A stretch of 63,691 nucleotides of DNA from Anaerolineae bacterium (GTDB lineage: Bacteria; Chloroflexota; Anaerolineae; Anaerolineales; Anaerolineaceae). Below are positions 53,052-61,741 of this stretch, piece after piece. A program made the translations under genes and the position numbers. Under the pieces are notes generated by a model. It was not told the origin of the DNA and ran no database searches. It saw only the letters and a program-made list of their open reading frames with translations. Every line of letters begins with the position of its first letter. Within the stretch, counting starts at the first letter, position 1. Location of the stretch: the NCBI GenBank assembly GCA_011176685.1, contig DUED01000002.1:1-63691 (forward strand). Direction: 5' to 3'.

Positions 53052-53224
53052 TGAATTTACTTTGGAAATCCAGAAAAGAAATAACTTTTCAGTCGATCTC
53101 TATTCATAGAAAAGCATTTATCGGTTAAAATCAAGATAGCAGAATTAGAAAAAGAAGGAGGTGGTTTATCTCAAAAAAGTGAATTAGTAATATTGAGTTA
53201 AAAAAGAAAAAATTGGAGGAAAAA

Positions 53225-54190
53225 ATGAAGAAAATTTTACGAATATTGGCCCTATTAATGGTGTTTGGTTTGCTGTTTTCAGCTTGCGCAACACCTGCGG
53301 CTGAGGAAGTTCCTGCTGAGGAAGTTGCACCAGTAGAGGAAGCCGAAGAAGTTGTAGAAGAAAAACTAGTTGTGGGGTTCAGTCTGCTTACTCGTACACA
53401 TACCTTCTATATGTTGATGGAAGAGGCTCTTGACGATGAAGCAGTGAAACAGGGAGTTGAAATAGTAGCTGTGGATGCCAATATGGACAACGCTACACAG
53501 TTAAACCAGGTGCAAGACTTCATCACTCAGGGGGTCGACGCCATAATCCTGACTCCGGTTGATTCGGCTGGAATCGAAGCTGCAATTAAATTGGCGAATG
53601 ATGCGGAAATACCAGTCTTTACTATGGATACTGCCGCAACCGGCGATGGTGTTGTTGTTTCCCACGTGGCAACAGACAACTACGCCGGTGGGGTATTGGA
53701 TGGAGAATATGCAGTGGAAGTCCTTGATGGAAAAGGTGAAGTAGCGATCATTGGCTGCGCTGGTATCGAGAGTATTACCCTACGCACACAAGGCTTTCAA
53801 GATGCCGTGAAGGATTATCCTGACATCGAAATTGTAGCTTCGACCGACTGCAAATGTGATGGCGCGATAGCCTGTGATCAAACTGCGGACCTGCTGGTGG
53901 CATATCCCGATTTGGCATTGGTCTTTGGAACTGGCGATCCCTTTGGATTGGGCGCTATGACTGCCATCACAGCCGCTAATAGAGAGGTATATGTGGTGAG
54001 CCTTGATGGTCTTCCCGAAGGCATCGCAGAGGTGAAGAAAGGCGGCTTATTCTTATGTACGGTTGCACAGGATCCAGATTTGATTGCTCGAACAACTCTG
54101 CAGAATATTGTTAAATATCTGGGCGGTGAGGAAATTGACCCCCTGATTCTAATTTCACCGTATGTTATTGATATAAAAAACGCGCCGTAA
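53225..54190 (+). CDS. Sugar ABC transporter substrate-binding lipoprotein (RbsB-like)
   Basis: 321 residues from ATG 53225, with GGAGG ahead; TTG 53213 overlaps that site. Signal peptide with lipobox LLFSAC, then a Glu/Pro-rich linker and a periplasmic-binding-protein type I fold: VVGFSLLTRTHTFY, QVQDFITQGVDAIILTPVDS, VATDNYAGGVLDG, VVSLDGLPEGIAEVKKGG. It captures a monosaccharide for the importer encoded downstream. Confidence 0.92.
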   Translation: MKKILRILALLMVFGLLFSACATPAAEEVPAEEVAPVEEAEEVVEEKLVVGFSLLTRTHTFYMLMEEALDDEAVKQGVEIVAVDANMDNATQLNQVQDFITQGVDAIILTPVDSAGIEAAIKLANDAEIPVFTMDTAATGDGVVVSHVATDNYAGGVLDGEYAVEVLDGKGEVAIIGCAGIESITLRTQGFQDAVKDYPDIEIVASTDCKCDGAIACDQTADLLVAYPDLALVFGTGDPFGLGAMTAITAANREVYVVSLDGLPEGIAEVKKGGLFLCTVAQDPDLIARTTLQNIVKYLGGEEIDPLILISPYVIDIKNAP

Positions 54191-54255
54191 GATATCTCAT
54201 TGCTCTATAAGTCTTCAACGGATTTGTTGGTAATGAAGATATAATTATGAAAAAT

Positions 54256-54285
54256 GGGAGGGGTTTTGGAAAAGAGACCCCTCCC
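54256..54285 (+). promoter_or_regulatory. Intercistronic stem-loop between binding-protein and ATPase genes
   Basis: GGGAGGGGT pairs perfectly with ACCCCTCCC around a 12-nt loop, followed by an AT-rich tail without a T-run. Such hairpins protect binding-protein mRNA and lower downstream expression. It also shows that the ATPase start is at 54310 and not 54247. Confidence 0.7.
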
Positions 54286-54309
54286 ATATTTATATTGAGC
54301 TTTGGCATT

Positions 54310-55812
54310 ATGGAAAAAAAACCAATTATTGAATTAGTGAATATTTCAAAATCATTTCCGGGTGTACAGGCTTTGAAAGATGTCAGTTTATCGTTTTATC
54401 CTGGAGAGATTCATGCTCTCATCGGTGAAAACGGGGCAGGAAAAACAACGCTTATAAAAATAATGGGGAGTGTATATAAAAAGGATAGTGGACAAATCTA
54501 TATTAATGGGGAAGAATGTGAAATAAAAGACGTTATTCATGCGCAGAGAATAGGGATTAGTGTAATTCACCAGGAATTAAGTCTAATACCTGATCTGTCG
54601 GTGATGGAGAATCTGTGTTTGGGTAAAGAACCAAGGTTAGGCCGTTCTGGTTTCATTGACAAATCTACCATGCGGAAAATTGCAAGAAACATTATGAAGC
54701 CGCTGGGACTAAATATTAATCCAGATGCTTACATTAGAAATCTGAAAACAGCAGATAGGCAGATGGTTGAAATTGCCAGGGCGGTTTCAAGAAATGCAAC
54801 CCTGGTTATTATGGATGAACCGACCTCATCCCTCTCATCGCGAGAAATTACAACTCTATTCGACACGATAAGGATGTTGAAGAAAAATAATGTCAGTGTC
54901 ATTTATGTTTCCCATATTCTAAGCGAGGTATTAACGCTGGCAGATAAGATCACAGTTATGAGGGATGGCTGTGTAGTAAGGACACTTGACGCTTGCGATG
55001 CCGATGAAAATATATTAGTGAAATCAATGGTGGGAAGGGAAATTAAGGATTATTTTAGCAAAAAGGAAAAAGAAATCGGGGACGTGATCCTTGAAGTAAG
55101 GAATCTGACTAGAGAACCACTTTTTTCTGATATTTCTTTCAATCTCAGGAAAGGAGAAATTCTTGGCATTTCCGGATTAGTAGGCGCCGGAAGGACGGAG
55201 ATTGTTCGATCGATATTTGGGTCCGATAAATTTGAAAGTGGAGAAATCATTTTATGGGGAAAGAAAGTCAACATCCAATCGCCACATAAGGCGATTGGAT
55301 TGGGTTTGGGCTTTTTGCCGGAAGATCGTAAATTGGAAGGTTTGATCCTGGAAGCGTCTGTCAGGCATAATATTTCACTGCCCAGCATCAAGTCCACCGC
55401 AAGAATAGGATTTGTCAATAATAAATGGGAAATTGATATTTGCAAGGAATACACCAATAAATTAAAAATTCACACGCCGTCAAATAATACAATATCGAAG
55501 TACCTCAGTGGAGGAAATCAACAAAAGATTGTGGTAGCCAAATGGTTTGCAGCCTTTTCAAAAATTTTGCTGCTGGATGAACCAACCAAAGGGATCGATG
55601 TCAATGCGAAATCTGAAATGTACTCACTAATGAATAACTACACTAAAGATGGGGGAAGCATCATTATGGTTTCTTCTGAGCTTCCTGAGTTATTGGGTAT
55701 AGCTGACAGGATTGTTGTTATTCGGCAGGGAAAAGTATCTGGCATATTGGAAAGAAAAGAAGCAACGGAAGAAAAGATTATGATGTTGGCAAGTACATTA
55801 AAAAACACTTGA
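54310..55812 (+). CDS. Sugar ABC transporter ATPase, two nucleotide-binding domains (RbsA-like)
   Basis: 500 residues from ATG 54310. Domain 1 has Walker A GENGAGKTTL and Walker B LVIMDEPTSSLSS; domain 2 has the usual degenerate first site SGLVGAGRTEIV, then YLSGGNQQKIVVAKW signature and LLLDEPTKGIDV. This tandem layout is specific for CUT2-type sugar importers. No strong ribosome site is visible. The start within the hairpin at 54247 is rejected. Confidence 0.93.
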   Translation: MEKKPIIELVNISKSFPGVQALKDVSLSFYPGEIHALIGENGAGKTTLIKIMGSVYKKDSGQIYINGEECEIKDVIHAQRIGISVIHQELSLIPDLSVMENLCLGKEPRLGRSGFIDKSTMRKIARNIMKPLGLNINPDAYIRNLKTADRQMVEIARAVSRNATLVIMDEPTSSLSSREITTLFDTIRMLKKNNVSVIYVSHILSEVLTLADKITVMRDGCVVRTLDACDADENILVKSMVGREIKDYFSKKEKEIGDVILEVRNLTREPLFSDISFNLRKGEILGISGLVGAGRTEIVRSIFGSDKFESGEIILWGKKVNIQSPHKAIGLGLGFLPEDRKLEGLILEASVRHNISLPSIKSTARIGFVNNKWEIDICKEYTNKLKIHTPSNNTISKYLSGGNQQKIVVAKWFAAFSKILLLDEPTKGIDVNAKSEMYSLMNNYTKDGGSIIMVSSELPELLGIADRIVVIRQGKVSGILERKEATEEKIMMLASTLKNT

Positions 55813-55826
55813 AAAGAGCTTATGCC

Positions 55827-56798
55827 ATGAATGATAAAAAAACATTTTTAGAAAAATTTAAAGAGTTCATTAAAAATCAACCACTGATATTTATTTTGAT
55901 CGGATTGTGCACAGTAGTCTCTATTGTGTCACCGAGTTTTCTGCTGTCACAAAACCTGATTAATGTGTTAATCCAGATCTCTATTAATGCCCTGATTGCC
56001 ACAGGTATGACCCTTGTAATTATTTCCGGTGGGATTGATTTGTCTGTAGGTTCTGTGGCTGCACTGAATGGAATTGTCGTAACCGCTTTTATTCAGCCAT
56101 TTGTTGGAATCAGTATTCTGCTGTGTGTATTAGTTATTATTGTGCTGAGCGTTATTATGGGATTCATATGTGGCAGTATTAGCGGTTTTACCATTTCAAG
56201 GTTGAGGGTCCCCCCATTTGTTGCTACTTTGGCAATGATGAACATCGCTCGCGGTTTTACTTATGTTTATACCAAAAGCAGATCAATTTACGGTCTTCCC
56301 GAGGCATTCGGCTGGATAGGGCAGGGTTACATCGGCTTTATTCCTGTAATCGTTATTATCGTAATAATTGTACTCTTAATAGCGCATATCGTACTAGATA
56401 GGACTGTTTTTGGAAGGTACGTCTATGCAATTGGCAGTAATGAGGAGGTAGCAAAAATTTGCGGAATTAATGTCCGTAATATTAAACTAATTGTCTATAT
56501 CCTAAGTGGTATGCTATCTGCTTTAGCCGGTGCATGTCTGGCTTCAAGATTGATTACAGGCCAACCAACAGCAGCACAAGGTTATGAACTCAATGCAATT
56601 GCAGCTGTCGTATTAGGTACGGGTGGTATGAGTGGCGGCAGAGGGGGAATAGGAAAAACGATTCAGGGAATATTGATCATCGGTGTAATCAACAATGGGT
56701 TGAACCTTATGAGGGTATCCTCATACTGGCAAATCATTACCATGGGTGCAATTATCTTAGTCGCATTAATTATTGGCCAATTCAAAAAAGAAGATTGA
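55827..56798 (+). CDS. Sugar ABC transporter permease (RbsC-like)
   Basis: 323 residues from ATG 55827, 14 nt after the ATPase stop. About 9-10 membrane helices; the CUT2 permease signature GMTLVIISGGIDLSVGSVAAL is near residue 55 and the coupling region AIGSNEEVAKICGINV near 210. AVVLGTGGMSGGRGGIGKTIQG is the second conserved loop. It forms a homodimeric channel. Confidence 0.93.
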   Translation: MNDKKTFLEKFKEFIKNQPLIFILIGLCTVVSIVSPSFLLSQNLINVLIQISINALIATGMTLVIISGGIDLSVGSVAALNGIVVTAFIQPFVGISILLCVLVIIVLSVIMGFICGSISGFTISRLRVPPFVATLAMMNIARGFTYVYTKSRSIYGLPEAFGWIGQGYIGFIPVIVIIVIIVLLIAHIVLDRTVFGRYVYAIGSNEEVAKICGINVRNIKLIVYILSGMLSALAGACLASRLITGQPTAAQGYELNAIAAVVLGTGGMSGGRGGIGKTIQGILIIGVINNGLNLMRVSSYWQIITMGAIILVALIIGQFKKED

Positions 56799-56811
56799 AA
56801 AAGGAGATTAA

Positions 56812-57870
56812 ATGTCAATTATTCGAAACTACAACCAAGTAAAAGAAATTTATCAGGAAGCGGGGGAAAGAGAAGTTGGGCTGCCATTATTTTGTTGTGA
56901 GGATCGTCAGTCATTAGAAGCGATCTTGGCCGCTGCCTACGAAATTGGACAGGAAATTGGCATCCCAAATATTCCAATCATACCAGCCTGGACCTCCCGC
57001 TATCATGTGCGTGGACAAGCCGCTTTGGTTTCAAAAACCAATGATGCAAGAATCGGCTGCCAGTTGATGTTTTCAGATTTAAAGATTTTCACAGGAGAAA
57101 ATAGCCCTTATAAGGATTTGTTGGTGATGCCACATTTGGATCATGCATTTCCATGGGTAGATGGAGATATCCTCCTGGATTTTGCTGATCAATTTGCCTC
57201 AGTTATGTGTGATGCAAGCGAAAAACCTTTGGATGAAAATATCAAGCTGACCGCTGAGTATGTTGAAAAAGTTAAAGGAAAAGTAATTGTTGAAGGCGCG
57301 GTGGATGAGATATCTTCAACAGAAGGTGGATTGCGCGAGAAGAAGACAACAATTGAAGAAGCGGAACGATTTGTTCGAGAAACCGGTGTGGATATCATCG
57401 TTCCTAATGTTGGAACTGAACATCGATCAACAAAAGCATCGGCAAGTTATGATTCTGAACTAACCAGGCAATTAAGCGGGGCAGTGGGAAAAATTTTGTG
57501 TTTGCATGGTTCTTCTTCAATCAAACGCGAGGATTTACCAAAATTACCAAAGGATGGCGTGATCAAAATTAATTTATACACCGCTTTGGCATATGCTTCA
57601 GGAAAGGCAGTTGTCGAATATGTAATTGATAATGTGGGCAATGTTTTTAGACCAGAAGAACTCGAAGAATTGGTAAAGGCCGGGAAATTGGGTCGAACTG
57701 TATTAAATGCGGATTATGCTGATACCATTCTCCCCGTTGGCCCTAAATTGACGCACTTCACTAATCCATTAAGGCGAGATGTCTGGTTTAATACCTTTAA
57801 GGAAAAATGCAAAGATTACATGTATCAATTTAATTATGAGAATTTCTCGAAACAAATAAATTTAATCTAA
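56812..57870 (+). CDS. Class II (zinc) aldolase-family protein, divergent
   Basis: 352 residues with AAGGAG before the ATG. Zinc and active-site motifs of FbaA/GatY-type aldolases are present in altered form: MPHLDHAF (HxDH), VEGAVDEISSTEGG in place of the usual VEAELG-type segment, NVGTEHRST in place of GTxHGxY, CLHGSSS and KINLYTALA. The zinc ligands appear retained but the substrate loops differ, so an unusual ketose phosphate is likely. It directly follows the ABC permease (13 nt). Confidence 0.82.
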   Translation: MSIIRNYNQVKEIYQEAGEREVGLPLFCCEDRQSLEAILAAAYEIGQEIGIPNIPIIPAWTSRYHVRGQAALVSKTNDARIGCQLMFSDLKIFTGENSPYKDLLVMPHLDHAFPWVDGDILLDFADQFASVMCDASEKPLDENIKLTAEYVEKVKGKVIVEGAVDEISSTEGGLREKKTTIEEAERFVRETGVDIIVPNVGTEHRSTKASASYDSELTRQLSGAVGKILCLHGSSSIKREDLPKLPKDGVIKINLYTALAYASGKAVVEYVIDNVGNVFRPEELEELVKAGKLGRTVLNADYADTILPVGPKLTHFTNPLRRDVWFNTFKEKCKDYMYQFNYENFSKQINLI

Positions 57871-57909
57871 TTCAAAATCGTTGAGTTTTTTTGATTAGAA
57901 CATTCTTAA

Positions 57910-57929
57910 TGATAATGGCATTATTATCA
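57910..57929. promoter_or_regulatory. Operator-like inverted repeat upstream of the dhaK-like gene
   Basis: TGATAAT at 57910-57916 and ATTATCA at 57923-57929 are perfect inverted arms with a 6-bp spacer, about 100 bp before the ATG. The TGAT/ATCA half-sites recall the palindrome at 48883-48895. Confidence 0.45.
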
Positions 57930-58029
57930 ATTGCGGTTTATTTAACCAAATAAAATTAAAAGGATTGTATGAAATTTACATCAATTTGGTTTAAGTTTTT
58001 GATTTCCATAGCTCTATAAAGGATTTCCG

Positions 58030-59040
58030 ATGAATAAATCAAAAAGATTTCTGAATAATCCAAGAAATATTAAGCAAGAGGTCACAAATGGCTTTGTCTT
58101 AGCTAATAAAAACCGTTTGCATAAAATTTATGATGGCAATGTTCTTGTTGCCAATAATCTAGCAAAAGATAAAGTTGGACTGCTCATTGGGGGTGGAATG
58201 GGCGCAGAGCCACATTTTATGGGTTATGTCGGCAAGAATATGGCAGATTGTGCCGTTGTTGGGAATTTCTATGCTGCACCGTCTCCCAACATTATACTTC
58301 AGGCAACTCGCGCAGTTGACAGAAAAAAGGGGGTGCAATATCTGTATAATAATTATGCTGGGGATAATCTCAGCTTTGATATGGCAGCAGAATTAGCAGA
58401 AGAAGAAGGTATTCAGACTAAAACTGTTCGCATTTCAGATAATATTGGTTCTATTCCGATTAATCGAAAATCTGACCGCGGTGGTATAGCAGGGGGTATA
58501 TTGATCGTCAAGGTTGCTGGCGGGGCTGCTAATTCAGTAGATAATCTGGATGATTTACATCGAATAACAAAAAAGGCAAACGATAACACACGATCCCTGA
58601 TAACGGCGGCAAAATCCGGAACATACCTGGATTCGGGTGAATTAATGTTCTATTTACCAGAAAATGAAATTGAAATTGGAATAGGTTTTCAGGGAGAACC
58701 AGGTTTGCTACGAACAAAAATGTTGCCCGCAGATGAAATTGTTGATTATATGCTTGAGCAAATATTGGATGATTTACCTTTAGTGGAAAATGATGAGGTC
58801 GTTTTGTTAATAAACAACATGGGGGCAACCACCTTTATTGAGCTTTTAATTATTAATAACCGCATTAACCAAATACACACAGAAAAAAAGATTTTTATTT
58901 TTGATACCCTAATCGGGAATTACTATTCAAGCCAAGAAATGTCTGGATTTTCAATTTCACTAATGAAACTTGATGATGAATTAAAAAAATTCTACAATCT
59001 TACTGCGAGTTCATTTAATTTCATGAAAGGAGACCTATGA
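58030..59040 (+). CDS. DhaK-like kinase subunit lacking both dihydroxyacetone-binding histidines
   Basis: 336 residues with the DhaK fold throughout: FLNNPRNIKQEVTNGFVLAN, LLIGGGMGAEPHFMGYVG, NYAGDNLSFDMA, GFQGEPGLLRTKMLPADEIV, LLINNMGATTFIELLI. In E. coli DhaK, His56 (GGGSGHEP) and the covalent His218 (HGEPG) bind dihydroxyacetone. Here they are Ala (GAEP) and Gln (QGEPG), while the Asp109 counterpart in GDNL is kept. A substrate without a reactive ketone, or a non-kinase role, is likely. It overlaps dhaL by 4 nt. Confidence 0.87.
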   Translation: MNKSKRFLNNPRNIKQEVTNGFVLANKNRLHKIYDGNVLVANNLAKDKVGLLIGGGMGAEPHFMGYVGKNMADCAVVGNFYAAPSPNIILQATRAVDRKKGVQYLYNNYAGDNLSFDMAAELAEEEGIQTKTVRISDNIGSIPINRKSDRGGIAGGILIVKVAGGAANSVDNLDDLHRITKKANDNTRSLITAAKSGTYLDSGELMFYLPENEIEIGIGFQGEPGLLRTKMLPADEIVDYMLEQILDDLPLVENDEVVLLINNMGATTFIELLIINNRINQIHTEKKIFIFDTLIGNYYSSQEMSGFSISLMKLDDELKKFYNLTASSFNFMKGDL

Positions 59041-59684
59041 AATCTTCTTTAAGCATCGAACAAACTAAAGAAATGATGATTTTCGTTAGTAAACACATTA
59101 TTAAGAAAAAAGATGAACTGAATAAAGCTGACAAAGTGTTAGGTGATGGAGACCATGGTAAAGCCATGACAAGAGGATTTGAAGCTGTTATAACAAAGCT
59201 CGAAAATGAACAATTTGCTGATTTGAAAAATTTATTAAGATATATCGGAAATGTATTACTAGATTCCGTAGGAGGTGCGGCAGGAATTATTTTTGGCACT
59301 CTCTTTCGAAGTGGAAGTAAGGGTATAACAAATACATTAATATTGGATTCTTCCGAATTTTCGAATTTCTTAGGTCATGCTGTGGAAGCTATAAAATTGC
59401 GAGGTAATGTAAAAATTGGGGATAAGACTATGTTAGACGCATTAGGACCAGCATCAAAAATAGCTGCTGAATCAATAGATCTTCCTATTGCCGCTTCAAT
59501 GAAAAAAGCATCTGAGGTAGCATATAAAGGCATGGAATCTACAAAATCAATACCTGCAAGAATTGGACGAGCAAAGATACTAGGAGATCGTTCAATTGGT
59601 CATCCTGATCCTGGCGCAATTTCAACTTATTATATTTTGAAGTATATGAGCGATTATGTTAACAAAGCTGAATTGAATGATTAA
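59037..59684 (+). CDS. DhaL-like nucleotide-binding subunit of a dihydroxyacetone-kinase-type enzyme
   Basis: 215 residues. KVLGDGDHGKAMTRGF has the magnesium-binding aspartates, LLDSVGGAAGIIFG follows, GDKTMLDALGPA is central, and GRAKILGDRSIGHPDPGA closes the nucleotide cap. These are intact, so ADP/ATP binding is expected. No DhaM gene is seen, so phosphoryl supply by ATP or a distant DhaM is open. The start overlaps the dhaK-like stop (ATGA). Confidence 0.9.
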   Translation: MKSSLSIEQTKEMMIFVSKHIIKKKDELNKADKVLGDGDHGKAMTRGFEAVITKLENEQFADLKNLLRYIGNVLLDSVGGAAGIIFGTLFRSGSKGITNTLILDSSEFSNFLGHAVEAIKLRGNVKIGDKTMLDALGPASKIAAESIDLPIAASMKKASEVAYKGMESTKSIPARIGRAKILGDRSIGHPDPGAISTYYILKYMSDYVNKAELND

Positions 59685-59694
59685 AACTTTGTAC

Positions 59695-59830
59695 TGAACC
59701 CCAAAAACTGGACACAAAATTGACCATTTTTAGTTATCAATCTCACACATTGTCCTATTAAACCACGCATTCTCAAATTCCATAGTAGGTTGATACCCTA
59801 AAGCAGAATGAATGCGCTAAAGAACATAAT
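59695..59830 (-). mobile_element. IS3-family remnant (end plus transposase C-terminus)
   Basis: TGAACCCCAAAAACTGGACA at the left edge is a typical IS3-family terminus. Reading inward on the minus strand gives RIHSALGYQPTMEFENAWFN and a stop, the standard OrfB C-terminus, preceded by a stop codon. The rest of the element is absent. Confidence 0.7.
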
Positions 59831-59916
59831 GCTCCTTCTTGTGCACCTCAATTATTTGCTGTATTATAATTTTTCGGTACAGAAATATATTTCGTTATGG
59901 CAAAGGGAGCGAGGAC

Positions 59917-60666
59917 ATGTATAAAATAATTTTGCTTAGACATGGCGAGAGCACGTGGAATAAAGCCAATCGGTTCACCGGCTGGACGGATGTAGATCTT
60001 TCGGAGAAAGGTGTTGCAGAAGCACACACTTCCGCCAAGCTTTTAATGGATGGCGGTTATACCTTTGATGTCGCATTTACTTCAGTGCAAAAACGCGCTA
60101 TCCGCACTTTGTGGATTGTCATGGATGATATGGATCTGATGTGGGTTCCGGTATATCGCTCATGGCGGCTCAATGAGCGCATGTATGGTGCGCTTCAGGG
60201 ATTGAATAAAGCCGAGACAGCTAAAAAGCTCGGTACCGAGCAGGTGCATCAATGGCGGCGCAGTTACGATGTACCTCCACCCAAACTGAAGCGGGATGAT
60301 GACCGCTATCCGGGCAAAGACCCGCGATACGCAGGCCTTCCTGTAGAAGACATTCCACTGACGGAATGTCTGAAAGATACGGTCGCGCGCTTCTTGCCTT
60401 ATTGGCACGAGACCATCACCACCACCATTAAAGCTGGCAAGAAAGTGATTGTTGCTGCGCATGGCAATAGTCTGCGCGCGTTGGTTAAGTACCTGGATAA
60501 TATCCCTGATGATGTCATCCCCGGATTGAACATACCCACCGGTGTACCTCTTATTTATGAACTAGATGATAATTTGAAACCCATACAGCATTACTATCTG
60601 GGTGACCAGAAGGCAATCGAAGCCGCCATCAAAGCGGTCGCCAATCAAGCAAAAGTTAAAAAGTAG
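59917..60666 (+). CDS. gpmA: 2,3-bisphosphoglycerate-dependent phosphoglycerate mutase
   Basis: 249 residues from ATG 59917 ([15 protein letters not shown]), preceded by GAGCGAGGA. Catalytic LLRHGES near residue 8, [28 protein letters not shown] and the second His in [11 protein letters not shown] are all intact, and length equals the E. coli enzyme. It interconverts 3- and 2-phosphoglycerate in glycolysis. The longer frame to 59839 runs into the IS remnant. Confidence 0.95.
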   Translation: MYKIILLRHGESTWNKANRFTGWTDVDLSEKGVAEAHTSAKLLMDGGYTFDVAFTSVQKRAIRTLWIVMDDMDLMWVPVYRSWRLNERMYGALQGLNKAETAKKLGTEQVHQWRRSYDVPPPKLKRDDDRYPGKDPRYAGLPVEDIPLTECLKDTVARFLPYWHETITTTIKAGKKVIVAAHGNSLRALVKYLDNIPDDVIPGLNIPTGVPLIYELDDNLKPIQHYYLGDQKAIEAAIKAVANQAKVKK

Positions 60667-60913
60667 GATTCACTCATCATTTTTACATGAGATTTGTTTG
60701 GAAGAAAAACAAATGATATCTGCTTGGGATACCTTTTGTTTATTTATAGGAAAATGGAGTAGCTAGCATAGGTAAGATTTTCCAGAATAATTAGATAAAT
60801 GGATGCAAGGGTTTTGTTATGGAATTCATGGGTACACTCAATAAAATATTTCCGAATAACTTGAGTTTAAATGTATTACACTAGTAACAGGAGTTGATAA
60901 ATTTATTAACTAT

Positions 60914-61567
60914 ATGATTGAGAAAGCTGTTGAACAATTACTTAAAGACATTCCTGAGTATGTAACAGTTGTTGCGGCTGCAAAAACTCGTACAGTGGCT
61001 GAGGTGGAAGCCGCATTTCGGGCTGGCATCCGCCACTTTGGCCATAATTACGTGCAGGAAGCACAGGCAATGATTTCCCAGGTAAATTTCAAGGCAAACT
61101 GGCATATGATTGGCCACCTGCAGCGCAATAAGGTCAATGCTGCCTTGCATCTTTTTAACCTAATCGAAACGGTGGATTCCATTCGCCTGGTAAAGGAAAT
61201 TGAAAAGCGTGCTGCCCAGCAAGAAAAAACTATACCGGTGCTGATTGAAATCAACAGTGGTAGAGAAGAAAATAAAAGCGGCGTTCTGCCAGAGCAAGTG
61301 GATGAGTTAGTGCAGGCAGTAAGTGCTTTTGAACACTTGCATTTGGAGGGACTAATGACCATGGGGCCGCGCTTCGGTGATCCGGAGGAATCCCGCCCCT
61401 ATTTCATTGAGACGCGCCGGATTTTTGAGAGGTTAGAAAATCTCAACCTGCCAAATGTACAGATGCGCTATTTGTCCATGGGCATGAGCAACAGCTATAG
61501 AGTGGCTATTGATGAGGGGGCGAATGTTATCCGTGTAGGCACACTCATCTTTGGTTCTCGGGATTAG
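60914..61567 (+). CDS. YggS/PLPBP-family pyridoxal-phosphate homeostasis protein
   Basis: 217 residues, slightly short for the family. The PLP lysine is in VVAAAKTR near residue 24; HFGHNYVQEAQ, WHMIGHLQRNKV, INSGREENKSG and the phosphate-binding SMGMSNSYRVAIDEGANVIRVGTLIFG follow in order. It buffers free PLP and keto acids. AGGAG is about 18 nt before the ATG, farther than usual, so translation may be weak. Confidence 0.93.
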   Translation: MIEKAVEQLLKDIPEYVTVVAAAKTRTVAEVEAAFRAGIRHFGHNYVQEAQAMISQVNFKANWHMIGHLQRNKVNAALHLFNLIETVDSIRLVKEIEKRAAQQEKTIPVLIEINSGREENKSGVLPEQVDELVQAVSAFEHLHLEGLMTMGPRFGDPEESRPYFIETRRIFERLENLNLPNVQMRYLSMGMSNSYRVAIDEGANVIRVGTLIFGSRD

Positions 61568-61741
61568 CTGATGGCGGAATAAGTGCATTCTTCAATTTAC
61601 ACAAACGGATGCTTCCCCATATAATGGTGCTCACTGTGCTACTTGGCTTAATCCTCTTCAGCATTATTAAGGAGGAGAATAGTAATTAACGGGCTTAACT
61701 GATTATTTGCAGATTAATTAGGATTTTTAAGTACTATGTAT

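Noticed and set aside
54247-54309. Upstream start for the RbsA-like ATPase
   Set aside because: It would translate through a perfect 9-bp intercistronic hairpin, and the added residues do not belong to the family.
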